Source: Acholoe squamosa (taxonomy: Eukaryota > Annelida > Polychaeta > Phyllodocida > Polynoidae). From it: 64,000 bases of DNA. The position numbers were made by a program, and so were the translations under genes. The stretch covers positions 19,766,324-19,830,323 of the forward strand of contig OX439037.1 in NCBI GenBank assembly GCA_949317995.1, given 5' to 3'. The notes beneath the pieces are model-generated. The model was given only the letters and a program-made list of their open reading frames with translations, was not told the DNA's origin and made no database searches. This document shows, in pieces, positions 11,140 through 19,516 of this stretch (position 1 is its first letter; the number at the start of each line of letters is the position of its first letter).

Positions 11140-11154
11140 TGGTGGAGAACATCC
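11140..11154 (+). promoter_or_regulatory. Candidate primer-binding site of element 1
   Basis: TGGTGGAGAACATCC lies three bases after the LTR end and begins with TGG, as expected for complementarity to a tRNA 3' CCA end. I could not assign the primer tRNA. Confidence 0.4.
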
Positions 11155-11281
11155 TACTAAGATCCCAAAATTACCTAATGCTCTCTAAAATTTAAGCTGG
11201 CAACATTACTAAAGACAATCATACACACAGTAAACCCCACTCCACCCACCCAGTGACCTTGACACCATGCCCACCAAGGTC

Positions 11282-11927
11282 ACCAGTGAGATCTCCCACA
11301 CATCAATGAGATCTCCCACACATCAGTGAGATCTCCCACACATCAATGAGATCTCCCACACATCAGTGAGATCTCCCACACATCAGTGAGATCTCCCACA
11401 CATCAATGAGATCTCCCACACATCAATGAGATCTCTCACACAACAGTAAGATCTCCCACACATCGATGAGATCTCCCACACGATCAGTGAGATCTCCCAC
11501 ATACCAGTGAGATCTCCCACACACCAATGAGATCTCCCACACGATCAGTGAGATCTCCCACATACCAGTGAGATCTCCCACACACCAATGAGATCTCCCA
11601 CACGATCAGTGAGATCTCCCACATATCAGTGAGGTCTCCCACACGTCAGTGAGGTCTCCCACATATCAGTGAGGTCTCCCACACGTCAGTGAGGTCTCCC
11701 ACACGTCAGCGAGGTCTCCCACACGTCAGCGAGGTCTCCCACACGTCAGTGAGGTCTCCCAAACGTCAGTGAGGTCTCCCACACGTCAGTGAGGTCTCCC
11801 ACACGTCAGTGAGGTCTCCCACACGTCAGTGAGGTCTCCCACACGTCAGAGAGGTCTCCCACACGTCAGAGAGGTCTCCCACATGTCAGTGAGGTCTCCC
11901 ACACGTCAGTGAGGTCCACCCCACACA
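11282..11927 (+). repeat. 20-bp tandem array in element 1 leader
   Basis: About 32 near-identical units of type gtgaggtctcccacacgtca (5' part gatctcccacacatcantga) run head to tail between the primer-binding site and gag. Units vary by one to three bases and a few are 21 bp. There are no unique spacers. The array grades from an a/t-richer 5' version to a g/c-richer 3' version, as expected for local unit spread. It might act in packaging, translation or chromatin, but no function can be shown. Confidence 0.9.
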
Positions 11928-12292
11928 TCAAGGTCTTATCAGTCAAGCTGGCAGAACAACACACAAAGACCTTACGTAGTCAGGGGCCTGTTGAAGAGGT
12001 CTCCCTCCCACCTAGATCTAGGAGGCCCACAGGAGGCAAACCAGCCTCCAGTACTACAGACCCACACTCAGTAGACCCCACACCACCCACCCTGTCTACT
12101 CAGGGAACAACCAGTTCTCAGGGATCCAACATTTCCCAGGGATCTCTACAGGACGCTCAACTCACGCTATCTACCTCAGGGGAAGAGGGATCTGCCTCAG
12201 GGGGTGAATCCACACCCTCATCTAGATCCTCCACCCCAGCTCCGGCCTTTGACAGCCACTCCTCCAGAGACACTTCTCCCACACCCTCCATC

Positions 12293-13438
12293 ATGGACAC
12301 CGATGAAGGCCCCCAACCTAATCAGACAGCTGAGAAGATAAGGGCCTATGAGAAGGCCATCCAAGATGCAGTTACTGCCCTAGAGACCAACAAGTCCCAG
12401 CAGGAGGAAAGGGAGAGGATCCTCAACCAACAACTGGCAGAGAGGAATGCAGCAATAGATGCTCAACAGAAGGCCATGGAAGATCAGCGGAAGTCCCTAG
12501 AGAGACAACAACAACAGATAGCAGATCTCATGAAGATGGTATCATCCCAGACCCCACAGCCTCCCACACCTGCCATCACACCTGTTGTCACACCATCTGC
12601 CTCTGGATCCAAGGATGACATCATAATCTCCATGGTGTCCAACATGACCAAACTCATAGACAGAAAACAACAGGACGACAGAAAGATCAGGCTACATGAG
12701 GTAACAAAACCCAAAACTTTTTCACACCCATCACCACTCATGTCAACAGCATTATTTATTGATCACAAATTCCCAGAATATCTGAAGGATAAGTACAAAG
12801 TAACAGACAGTGACACCATGGTGACATATTTACCCAAGTACCTTGAAGGACAAGCACTAGCTTGGTTTGAATCCTTCAGGGAAAGTGCCACACCTGATAT
12901 GTTGACATGGACCAATGTAGTAAATAAATTAAAAGAGTATTTTGCTACTCGAGACAATATCATCTCAAGGACAGCACTCCGTGCACAAAAGGTAGATGAA
13001 CCTGTCCTAGACTATGCATGCCATCTCAGGAAAGTGTGTAATGCCCAACGCCAAAGCGATGAAATCCTAAGCAAGGCATTTACCCAAGGCATGAGGCCCT
13101 GGATCTCTGTAGCTCTTGAGAACAAGAAAATAGACTCTTTTGACCAGGCCCTAGACCTAGCCCTAGAGGTTGAGACCCAAGAGAGATCTAGGAAGGTGAG
13201 GGATGCAGAGTCTAACCCACAGCCTACTAAGAAAAAGGTCCAGGAAATCAACACTAGTGCAGATGAAGATGTTAACCTAATGTCTAGTGCCCATGTAAGG
13301 CAACAGGAGGCTAAGGTTACATCAAAAGACCCTACCGGTAGATATAGAGGAAACAACTATGACCCCAACTACCAATCCAATAGAGGTAGAGGTAGAGGGG
13401 GCAACAACAACAACCGGGGGGGGGGGTCACAACAGTAG
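12293..13438 (+). CDS. gag: Element 1 gag, N-terminal and capsid part
   Basis: This is the structural polyprotein that forms the particle. I start at the first ATG (MDTDEGPQ, G at +4). The frame is open upstream to ~11813 without ATG, giving a Ser/Thr/Pro-rich leader peptide that may be untranslated. Residues ~13-85 are a strong coiled coil rich in Glu, Gln and Arg. About 120-310 resemble a retrotransposon capsid (…YLEGQALAWFESF…, …WTNVVNKLKEYF…). There is no CCHC zinc knuckle; instead an RGRGRGG-type basic segment begins near 13380. The frame stops at 13438, just past an 11-G run (13416-13426), while the natural continuation lies in another frame (13359-13934). A single-base length change in the G-run is inferred. 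Confidence 0.8.
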   Translation: MDTDEGPQPNQTAEKIRAYEKAIQDAVTALETNKSQQEERERILNQQLAERNAAIDAQQKAMEDQRKSLERQQQQIADLMKMVSSQTPQPPTPAITPVVTPSASGSKDDIIISMVSNMTKLIDRKQQDDRKIRLHEVTKPKTFSHPSPLMSTALFIDHKFPEYLKDKYKVTDSDTMVTYLPKYLEGQALAWFESFRESATPDMLTWTNVVNKLKEYFATRDNIISRTALRAQKVDEPVLDYACHLRKVCNAQRQSDEILSKAFTQGMRPWISVALENKKIDSFDQALDLALEVETQERSRKVRDAESNPQPTKKKVQEINTSADEDVNLMSSAHVRQQEAKVTSKDPTGRYRGNNYDPNYQSNRGRGRGGNNNNRGGGSQQ

Positions 13439-13934
13439 GAAAGACAACAACTCTTCCAACTCCAACAATGGTAACTCTTCATACAGTGATAGGAGAGACA
13501 GAACCCCAAGTAATGGCAGATCCTATAATAATCAAGGATCCAACAGTAGGAGCCATAGTCCACATAGGAACTACAACTCTGGATCCTACAACAACTCTGG
13601 ATCCTACAACAACAGCCAGGGTTCAAACAACTCTGGATCCTATAATCAAGGATCCAACAGTAGGAGCCAGAGTCCACATAGGAACTACAACAGTGGATCC
13701 TACAACAACAATGGCGCCTACAACAACCAGAGATCCAACAACTCCGGTCAATACAGCAACTCTGGTCAATATAACCAGGGTTCCAACTCACGCCAGGAGG
13801 ATTACAAACCTGATACAAGAGGTTACCAGGGGAACCAACACAGTAACCCCCAAATACCACCTCATGTAATGGATCAAATCTCCAAGCTCCTGGTGGCAAG
13901 CATCTCAACCACCCCACAGAACCAGGAAAACTAG
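13359..13934 (+). CDS. gag: Element 1 gag C-terminal Asn/Ser/Tyr-rich tail
   Basis: The frame continues gag after the G-run at 13416-13426; its natural part begins there, and the upstream ATG at 13359 overlaps gag in another frame. The tail is Asn, Ser, Tyr, Gly and Gln-rich, with repeated motifs such as SPHRNYNSGSYNN (twice) and GSYNNS, so it is prion-like and probably disordered. It may replace the zinc knuckle in RNA binding together with the RG-rich segment. It ends PQNQEN and a TAG at 13932-13934 that overlaps a strong frameshift signal. Weak point: repetitive composition alone can keep a frame open, but the frame agrees with the downstream signal. Confidence 0.65.
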   Translation: MTPTTNPIEVEVEGATTTTGGGGHNSRKDNNSSNSNNGNSSYSDRRDRTPSNGRSYNNQGSNSRSHSPHRNYNSGSYNNSGSYNNSQGSNNSGSYNQGSNSRSQSPHRNYNSGSYNNNGAYNNQRSNNSGQYSNSGQYNQGSNSRQEDYKPDTRGYQGNQHSNPQIPPHVMDQISKLLVASISTTPQNQEN

Positions 13935-13970
13935 GATGTCACAGTGCCGATGGGCCATTGCACTGTGACA
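13925..13970 (+). promoter_or_regulatory. Programmed -1 frameshift signal, gag to protease (element 1)
   Basis: The gag tail ends CAG GAA AAC TAG. The heptamer GGAAAAC (13925-13931) is followed by a 5-nt spacer and an 11-bp perfect stem, TGTCACAGTGC (13937-13947) with GCACTGTGACA (13960-13970), around a 12-nt loop. Slipping back one base enters exactly the frame that encodes the protease DTG motif. The heptamer is not the ideal XXXYYYZ, but the -1 pairing needs only a G-U at one P-site position and a wobble change. The same layout occurs in element 2. Confidence 0.75.
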
Positions 13971-14284
13971 CCCCAAATACAAACAATCAATCAGGATTAA
14001 CAAAGATCCAACCAGAGACAATTGCTAGTGCCAATCTACCATCTAACAGACAGAGACGTCCATCAGTGATACACATCACTCCACCAGATTCATCATCAAA
14101 GGATACAGGTGAGAGTACCAAGCTTTCTATTGTACTTCTTCAAAATGGCTGTATCAATGCAAATCTATATGATGTTTCAGATGTACAATGTTTGGTTGAT
14201 ACAGGTGCTACTATCACCTGTGTCAGACAATCATTCCCTCATGGACCTCCAAAAGAGGTTCCATATCCAACTGAGGAAATCTAA
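13931..14284 (+). CDS. pro: Element 1 protease, N-terminal part (frame-broken)
   Basis: This is the retropepsin-like aspartic protease that would cleave gag and pol. The frame is entered by -1 slippage at 13925-13931; no ATG is needed. The catalytic motif LVDTGATITCV has its Asp codon at 14198. The frame stops at TAA 14282-14284, inside the protease fold and before the flap-like ADGS segment, which continues in the next frame from 14283. A one-base insertion near 14281 is inferred; a programmed +1 shift in mid-protease would be unprecedented. This copy could not make an intact protease or pol as sequenced. Confidence 0.75.
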   Translation, partial: LGCHSADGPLHCDTPNTNNQSGLTKIQPETIASANLPSNRQRRPSVIHITPPDSSSKDTGESTKLSIVLLQNGCINANLYDVSDVQCLVDTGATITCVRQSFPHGPPKEVPYPTEEI

Positions 14285-17200
14285 AATCAACATCCATTTG
14301 GCAGATGGATCGGTGTGTCATGTTAGACATTCAGCTATGCTGAACTTTAGAATCCAAGGTGTCAGATTCCAATACCAATTCGCTGTAATACCCAACCTCA
14401 CACAGCCCGTGGTACTCGGCACAGATTTCTTAAGCACTACAAAATCTCAAATTGAATTTAATGTTGATCCTGAACAAATTCTCAAACCCATTAGGGCAGT
14501 GAGGGATTTTACCATCCCTCCATTCTCTGAACTTGCAGTATTGGGTAAGGTCACATCTACTCAATCACTGCAAGGCAAAACTGGAGTAGTAGATAACCTC
14601 CAAAGAAATAACAATGCCCCATATCTAGTTCAAAGGGCAGCAGTAACCCCCAGGGAAAATAACAAACATCCCCTAGTGTTACTCAACACCAGCAGGCGGC
14701 CACATAAAATCAAAAAGGGTGCCATCATAGCTCTATTTCAGGAAGTCAAGGAATCTGATTTAGAAAAACCCCAACAGGTGTCAGACACTACCCCACACAC
14801 TGATCAATCCATCTCAGCCATACGGCCTGAGGATGTAACTCAATTCAGTGACACAGACTCAGACTGTGAGTCCACATATGCTGACCCTGAACCCAACTCA
14901 ATCAGACTCCCTGAAATAGCTGCTATACATAGTGAGGCACATGACCTCGAGCCAGAATTGGAAGAGAATGTTCCACCAAAATCTGTGCTCACATCCAAAG
15001 ATCAGCATGATAGATTAGAATCACTGCTGACCAAGTATGATGATATATTTGTAGGAAAAGATGGAGACATTGGTGCCACACACCTGTATACACACTCAAT
15101 ACATGTAAAACCTGAGGCAGTACCATGTCATTTCCTACCATATAGACAAACTCCGGAAAAACAGGCCGCAATAGGGGAAGAGTGTGAAAGGCTAGTACAA
15201 CAGGGCATTCTGAGAGAATGTGCTGAGGGCCCCTGGGCTTCCAGATCCTTTTTAGTACAAAAATCATCGGGAGGCCATAGGCTCGTCACAGATTTTCGTT
15301 ATTTGAACCAAAACACGATAAACCAAGCCTTATCTACACCCCGGGCCGATGACACTCTAGACATGATAGGGTCACTCAGACCGAGAGTATTCAGTAAGCT
15401 GGATGCCCAACAGGGATTTTTTCAAATTCCTATAAGACAGGAGGACCAGCATAAAACCGCATTCATAGCAAATGACAAAAAATATGTCTACGAAAGGATG
15501 CCGATGGGTTTAGCGACCGCACCTGCGGGATTCTGCCATCTAGTCACATTAATTCTGAACAAACTCAAATACAAATGTGCCCTACCATATCTAGATGATA
15601 TATTGGTATTATCACCATCAATCGAACAACACTTCCATGACCTGGAAGATGTGTTCAACAGCCTAAGAGTTGGTAAACTCAAACTGAAGAAATCAAAATG
15701 TGAATACTTCATAGACAGAATAGACTTCTTGGGAATGAGAGTCACACCCATGGGACTACAACCATCTCCCACAAAGGTGGAGTCAATCAAAACCTTCCCA
15801 ACACCAAAATCAGTCAAAAATGTCAGATCCTTCACAGGCCTATGCCAATACTTCAAAAAGTTTATCAAAGGTTATGCCCAAATTGCTAGACCATTATATG
15901 ATCTACAGACACATCTCAAAGCATTTGTCTGGACAGAGGAGGCAGATAATGCTTTCAAAATATTAAAGCATGCCCTCTGTACCAATGCTCTTCTCAGATA
16001 TCCAAACTATGAGAAAGAGTTCAGTTTGGCAACTGATGCTTCCAATGTGAGTTTAGGAGCTGTACTCTCACAGAGAGATAATGAAGGAGTGCTCAGACCA
16101 GTAGCCTTTGCAGGTAGAACCCTCTCCAAACATGAGAGAAATTACAATACCACAGAGAGAGAACTACTGGGAGTAGTGTATGGAGTATTACACTTCAGAC
16201 ACTATCTAGAGACTAGACACTTCCAATTATACACAGACCATGCAGCCTTAATCCCACTATTAACCAATACAGGACTCACACATAGATGGGCCAGATGGGC
16301 TCTAGACATACAGCAATTTTCATTCACCATCCAACACGTGAAAGGTGATGATAACACACCACCAGATGCTATGTCTAGAAGAGAATACCCAGACTCTGGA
16401 CCCATGACTAACCCTCCACCCCCACCAAAGAGAGTTAGAGCAGCCAGTAGAACCAAGTTTGCAAAAGTAACAAAGAAAGTACCATTCAAAAGGGATGATC
16501 CACCCAACACCATTGAAAGGCCAGAGACACCCATTAGGGGTATCTTGAAGCAATCTACACACTATGTGTTTTGCCACTGTGAGAGGGAATACTCACAACT
16601 CTTTCCAGATAATGACTTCGAGCCTATTGAATTCTCATCACTCAATCAGATGGTGAAGGCAACTCCTAAGGAGCCACCCTTCACCCCACCTGACTCAGAT
16701 GAGGAGGATCCAGAAGACACAATATATGCTATTACTCAAGCAACTTCCAAATCAGTCAGATTCTTTGAACCAATGCAGGGAGAGGAAACATCAAACCATT
16801 TGTGTCCTATGACCACACGCTCAAAGACTAGAGAAATGATTCAGGAGGGCACACCAAAACCCCCCACACAATCACAAACTATTATAAATGAGAAAAAGGT
16901 CACAGGAAACAAACCTACCAAAACCCCACCTGCCAGGAAAAATGTCACAAAAGACACTGCATCTACTAAGTCAAAGAACTCTGAGACAAAGAAGATTGAC
17001 AAAAAGCAAATTGTGCCTTTAAAGAAAAAGGTTGCCACTCCCATCAAGGCGAGAATAGGCCCTCCAAAGGAGCCTACACACCAAAACAAGAGTGACACAC
17101 CCCAACAAAAGGCACAAGATAGGCCAATAGTCGATGAAAAAGAAAAAGAAAGAGACAGAATAAAACAACATGTGCTAGATATAAATCAATTACTGGATCA

Positions 17201-18689
17201 GATTCCCGACACATCCATCTCAGGTACAAACCTTGGCTTGGAACAAAGGAAGGACAAGGACCTATTGCCCCTCATACAATATCTTGAGGATGGAACCTTG
17301 CCTGCACCAAAAGCACAAGGAAATAGAATCATCAACCAAGGCCAGACATACACCTTGGTAAATGGTACATTAGTCCATATATGCCCCATAAATTGGAGAA
17401 AAACCAATACTGTATCACTTCAAATTGTTATACCACAGCAATGGGTAACAAGTACACTACAGTATTTCCATGACTCACCTACTGGCGGCCATCTTGGTTC
17501 AAGTAGGATGCTGTCAGCACTCCGACCTAGGGTATATTGGAAGTCTATGCTAGCAGACACAACAAAATATGTTTCCACCTGCCACACATGCCTCACAGCA
17601 AAAAGGCAAGTACACTCACACAAGACACCAATGACAGTGAGAGAGTACATGGCTTCACCAATGAAGTTCCTAAACCTCGACGCGGTGGGACCACTTCCCA
17701 CAACTGCCAGGGGAAACAAACATATACAAGTCTGCATAGATTATGCTACCAGATATGCAACAGCTTGGGCTACTACTGACTTAAAAGCTGAGACAACAGC
17801 AGCAGAGTTCTACAAGAATATAATTTGTCATCATGGAACACCAGCCACTCTTCAAACAGACAATGGAACATGTTATACAGGTGCAAAGTTCACAAAGTTG
17901 ACCAAACACCTCAAGATCAAACATAAATTCTCCTCACCATACAGGCCACAATCAAATGGGCTTGTAGAGAGATTCAATGCTAGCATAGGCACAGCGCTCA
18001 GAGCATTCTGCTCAAAGCACCAAAACAATTGGGATTCATTTATTGAACCCATAACCTTTGCATTAAACAACACTGAATCCCAAACCACAGGATTCACCCC
18101 TTTCTTCCTACTCCATGGAAGAAACCCAGCCACCCCAATGGACTTAGGGCTGGGAATACAGGAAGACATATCCACAGTAGCAGACCATGTAGCTAACATG
18201 ATAACAAATCAAGATACCTCTAGGAGGAAAGCTATAGAAAGGGTCGCCAAGCTACAAAAGGAAAGGAAGGATAGATATGATAAGAAACTTACACCACAGG
18301 AAATCAAGGTCACCGACATGGTGTACCTAAACATACCAAGAATCCTGACCAACACAGAGTGTAAGAAACTTCAACCCCTTTTTATGGGACCATATGTTGT
18401 AGTGGATAGACCTAGTTTGACAAGTGCCAAACTCAAAAACTTGGACACCAATCTATTGGTGGCCAGACCAGTGCACATAGACAGACTGAAAAAGGTTGTG
18501 GCTGTCAGAAACAATGAATTTGCACACAGGCTTATTCCACATGAAGCCAAATACTACAACAAAATTGTAAGGAACAAAAATGATATCACCCTTACAAGAG
18601 AAACCACAGGCATAGGCCCTATCAAGCCTAGGCCTGCACACCACATACTAAGAAAAACATCTAGGTGTGGTGCAGTTTCAAGAAATTAG
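14283..18689 (+). CDS. pol: Element 1 pol: protease C-part, RT, RNase H, integrase
   Basis: This ~1468-codon frame continues pol after the break at ~14281. The frame is open upstream to 14109, but that part is out-of-frame reading. In order: protease C-half with ADGS and VLGTDFL; reverse transcriptase with YLDD at about residue 436; RNase H with TDASN (Asp ~585) and TDHAAL; a ~300-residue hydrophilic linker rich in Lys, Pro and Thr; integrase with an HHCC finger (HLGSS…CHTCL); and catalytic Asp ~1133, Asp ~1193 and Glu ~1229 (D-x59-D-x35-E). A C-terminal GPY-like segment (FMGPYVVV) follows. RNase H before integrase fits Metaviridae. It copies the RNA genome and inserts the cDNA. All catalytic residues are kept. 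Confidence 0.9.
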   Translation, partial: KINIHLADGSVCHVRHSAMLNFRIQGVRFQYQFAVIPNLTQPVVLGTDFLSTTKSQIEFNVDPEQILKPIRAVRDFTIPPFSELAVLGKVTSTQSLQGKTGVVDNLQRNNNAPYLVQRAAVTPRENNKHPLVLLNTSRRPHKIKKGAIIALFQEVKESDLEKPQQVSDTTPHTDQSISAIRPEDVTQFSDTDSDCESTYADPEPNSIRLPEIAAIHSEAHDLEPELEENVPPKSVLTSKDQHDRLESLLTKYDDIFVGKDGDIGATHLYTHSIHVKPEAVPCHFLPYRQTPEKQAAIGEECERLVQQGILRECAEGPWASRSFLVQKSSGGHRLVTDFRYLNQNTINQALSTPRADDTLDMIGSLRPRVFSKLDAQQGFFQIPIRQEDQHKTAFIANDKKYVYERMPMGLATAPAGFCHLVTLILNKLKYKCALPYLDDILVLSPSIEQHFHDLEDVFNSLRVGKLKLKKSKCEYFIDRIDFLGMRVTPMGLQPSPTKVESIKTFPTPKSVKNVRSFTGLCQYFKKFIKGYAQIARPLYDLQTHLKAFVWTEEADNAFKILKHALCTNALLRYPNYEKEFSLATDASNVSLGAVLSQRDNEGVLRPVAFAGRTLSKHERNYNTTERELLGVVYGVLHFRHYLETRHFQLYTDHAALIPLLTNTGLTHRWARWALDIQQFSFTIQHVKGDDNTPPDAMSRREYPDSGPMTNPPPPPKRVRAASRTKFAKVTKKVPFKRDDPPNTIERPETPIRGILKQSTHYVFCHCEREYSQLFPDNDFEPIEFSSLNQMVKATPKEPPFTPPDSDEEDPEDTIYAITQATSKSVRFFEPMQGEETSNHLCPMTTRSKTREMIQEGTPKPPTQSQTIINEKKVTGNKPTKTPPARKNVTKDTASTKSKNSETKKIDKKQIVPLKKKVATPIKARIGPPKEPTHQNKSDTPQQKAQDRPIVDEKEKERDRIKQHVLDINQLLDQIPDTSISGTNLGLEQRKDKDLLPLIQYLEDGTLPAPKAQGNRIINQGQTYTLVNGTLVHICPINWRKTNTVSLQIVIPQQWVTSTLQYFHDSPTGGHLGSSRMLSALRPRVYWKSMLADTTKYVSTCHTCLTAKRQVHSHKTPMTVREYMASPMKFLNLDAVGPLPTTARGNKHIQVCIDYATRYATAWATTDLKAETTAAEFYKNIICHHGTPATLQTDNGTCYTGAKFTKLTKHLKIKHKFSSPYRPQSNGLVERFNASIGTALRAFCSKHQNNWDSFIEPITFALNNTESQTTGFTPFFLLHGRNPATPMDLGLGIQEDISTVADHVANMITNQDTSRRKAIERVAKLQKERKDRYDKKLTPQEIKVTDMVYLNIPRILTNTECKKLQPLFMGPYVVVDRPSLTSAKLKNLDTNLLVARPVHIDRLKKVVAVRNNEFAHRLIPHEAKYYNKIVRNKNDITLTRETTGIGPIKPRPAHHILRKTSRCGAVSRN

Positions 18690-19516
18690 AAACAGATTGA
18701 GATACCAAAAGAACATAAGATTTTAAAAATGTATTACAAATTCTCTTCATCCACACATAAGACATGTGTGACTGATAATGAATTACTTATATGTATATAA
18801 AGCCAATCAAATTTGTAAATATATCAGTAGGTTATTGCCTCTGAATGGTCAAAGACTGGGACCCTCCAAGTAAAGCAGACATGAAGTCTAAGAAGAGTAA
18901 GGGTAACACAATGGAGTGTCTAAAGCCTAATCCCCACATGAAAGAGCGCGCTATGCCAACACAGCAGTCTATAGAGATCAATTGACCTTATAAGCTACAC
19001 TCAGACAACTGTCTAGACGGTCATGAATGGCTGTCCTGGATGACAGGAGGAGCTAATTACCAGTACACAGATTACACAATAGAACCCCACAGTTGCAGAC
19101 ACTGGAGATTAGGTACATGACTCCAGAGAAACAATACCAGGCCCACAATGGATGTGGGTAGGGTAGGCTACATAAGAAGCACTGTGGACCATAGCCCACC
19201 ATCAGTCTTCATCCAGCTGCAGTCTGGAACACAAGTCTACAGGACCCCACTTGGGAATTAGCCAGCCCACTTCTCCATTAGGAGAGACTGCACTAGGATA
19301 AAGAACACACCTACTTCACCTTCAACCTGACCTTACCATTTACTGGTCAATCTCTATAGACTCACCGGACATATTGCCAAGACAGCTCAATCTTGCAAAG
19401 GTACAGTTTGAACCACTTCATTTAAAGTGTTACACCATACACTTAGACTTTACCAGCACCAAATCACTACAAATTTGACAAGACTTTAAACAGCAAACTT
19501 GCTTTACACAAGCACC
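18690..19516 (+). other. pol-env intergenic region of element 1
   Basis: This ~830-bp stretch has no coding character. It probably contains the splice acceptor for a subgenomic env mRNA, since env has its own ATG, but I cannot single out a convincing site. Confidence 0.4.

Noticed and set aside
11282-11927. Possible CRISPR array
   Set aside because: Units are contiguous 20-bp tandem repeats without unique spacers, inside a eukaryotic retroelement leader.
13369-13917. Cys-rich antisense ORF opposite the gag tail
   Set aside because: It is the mirror of the Asn/Ser/Tyr-rich repeats on the sense strand; composition fully explains it.
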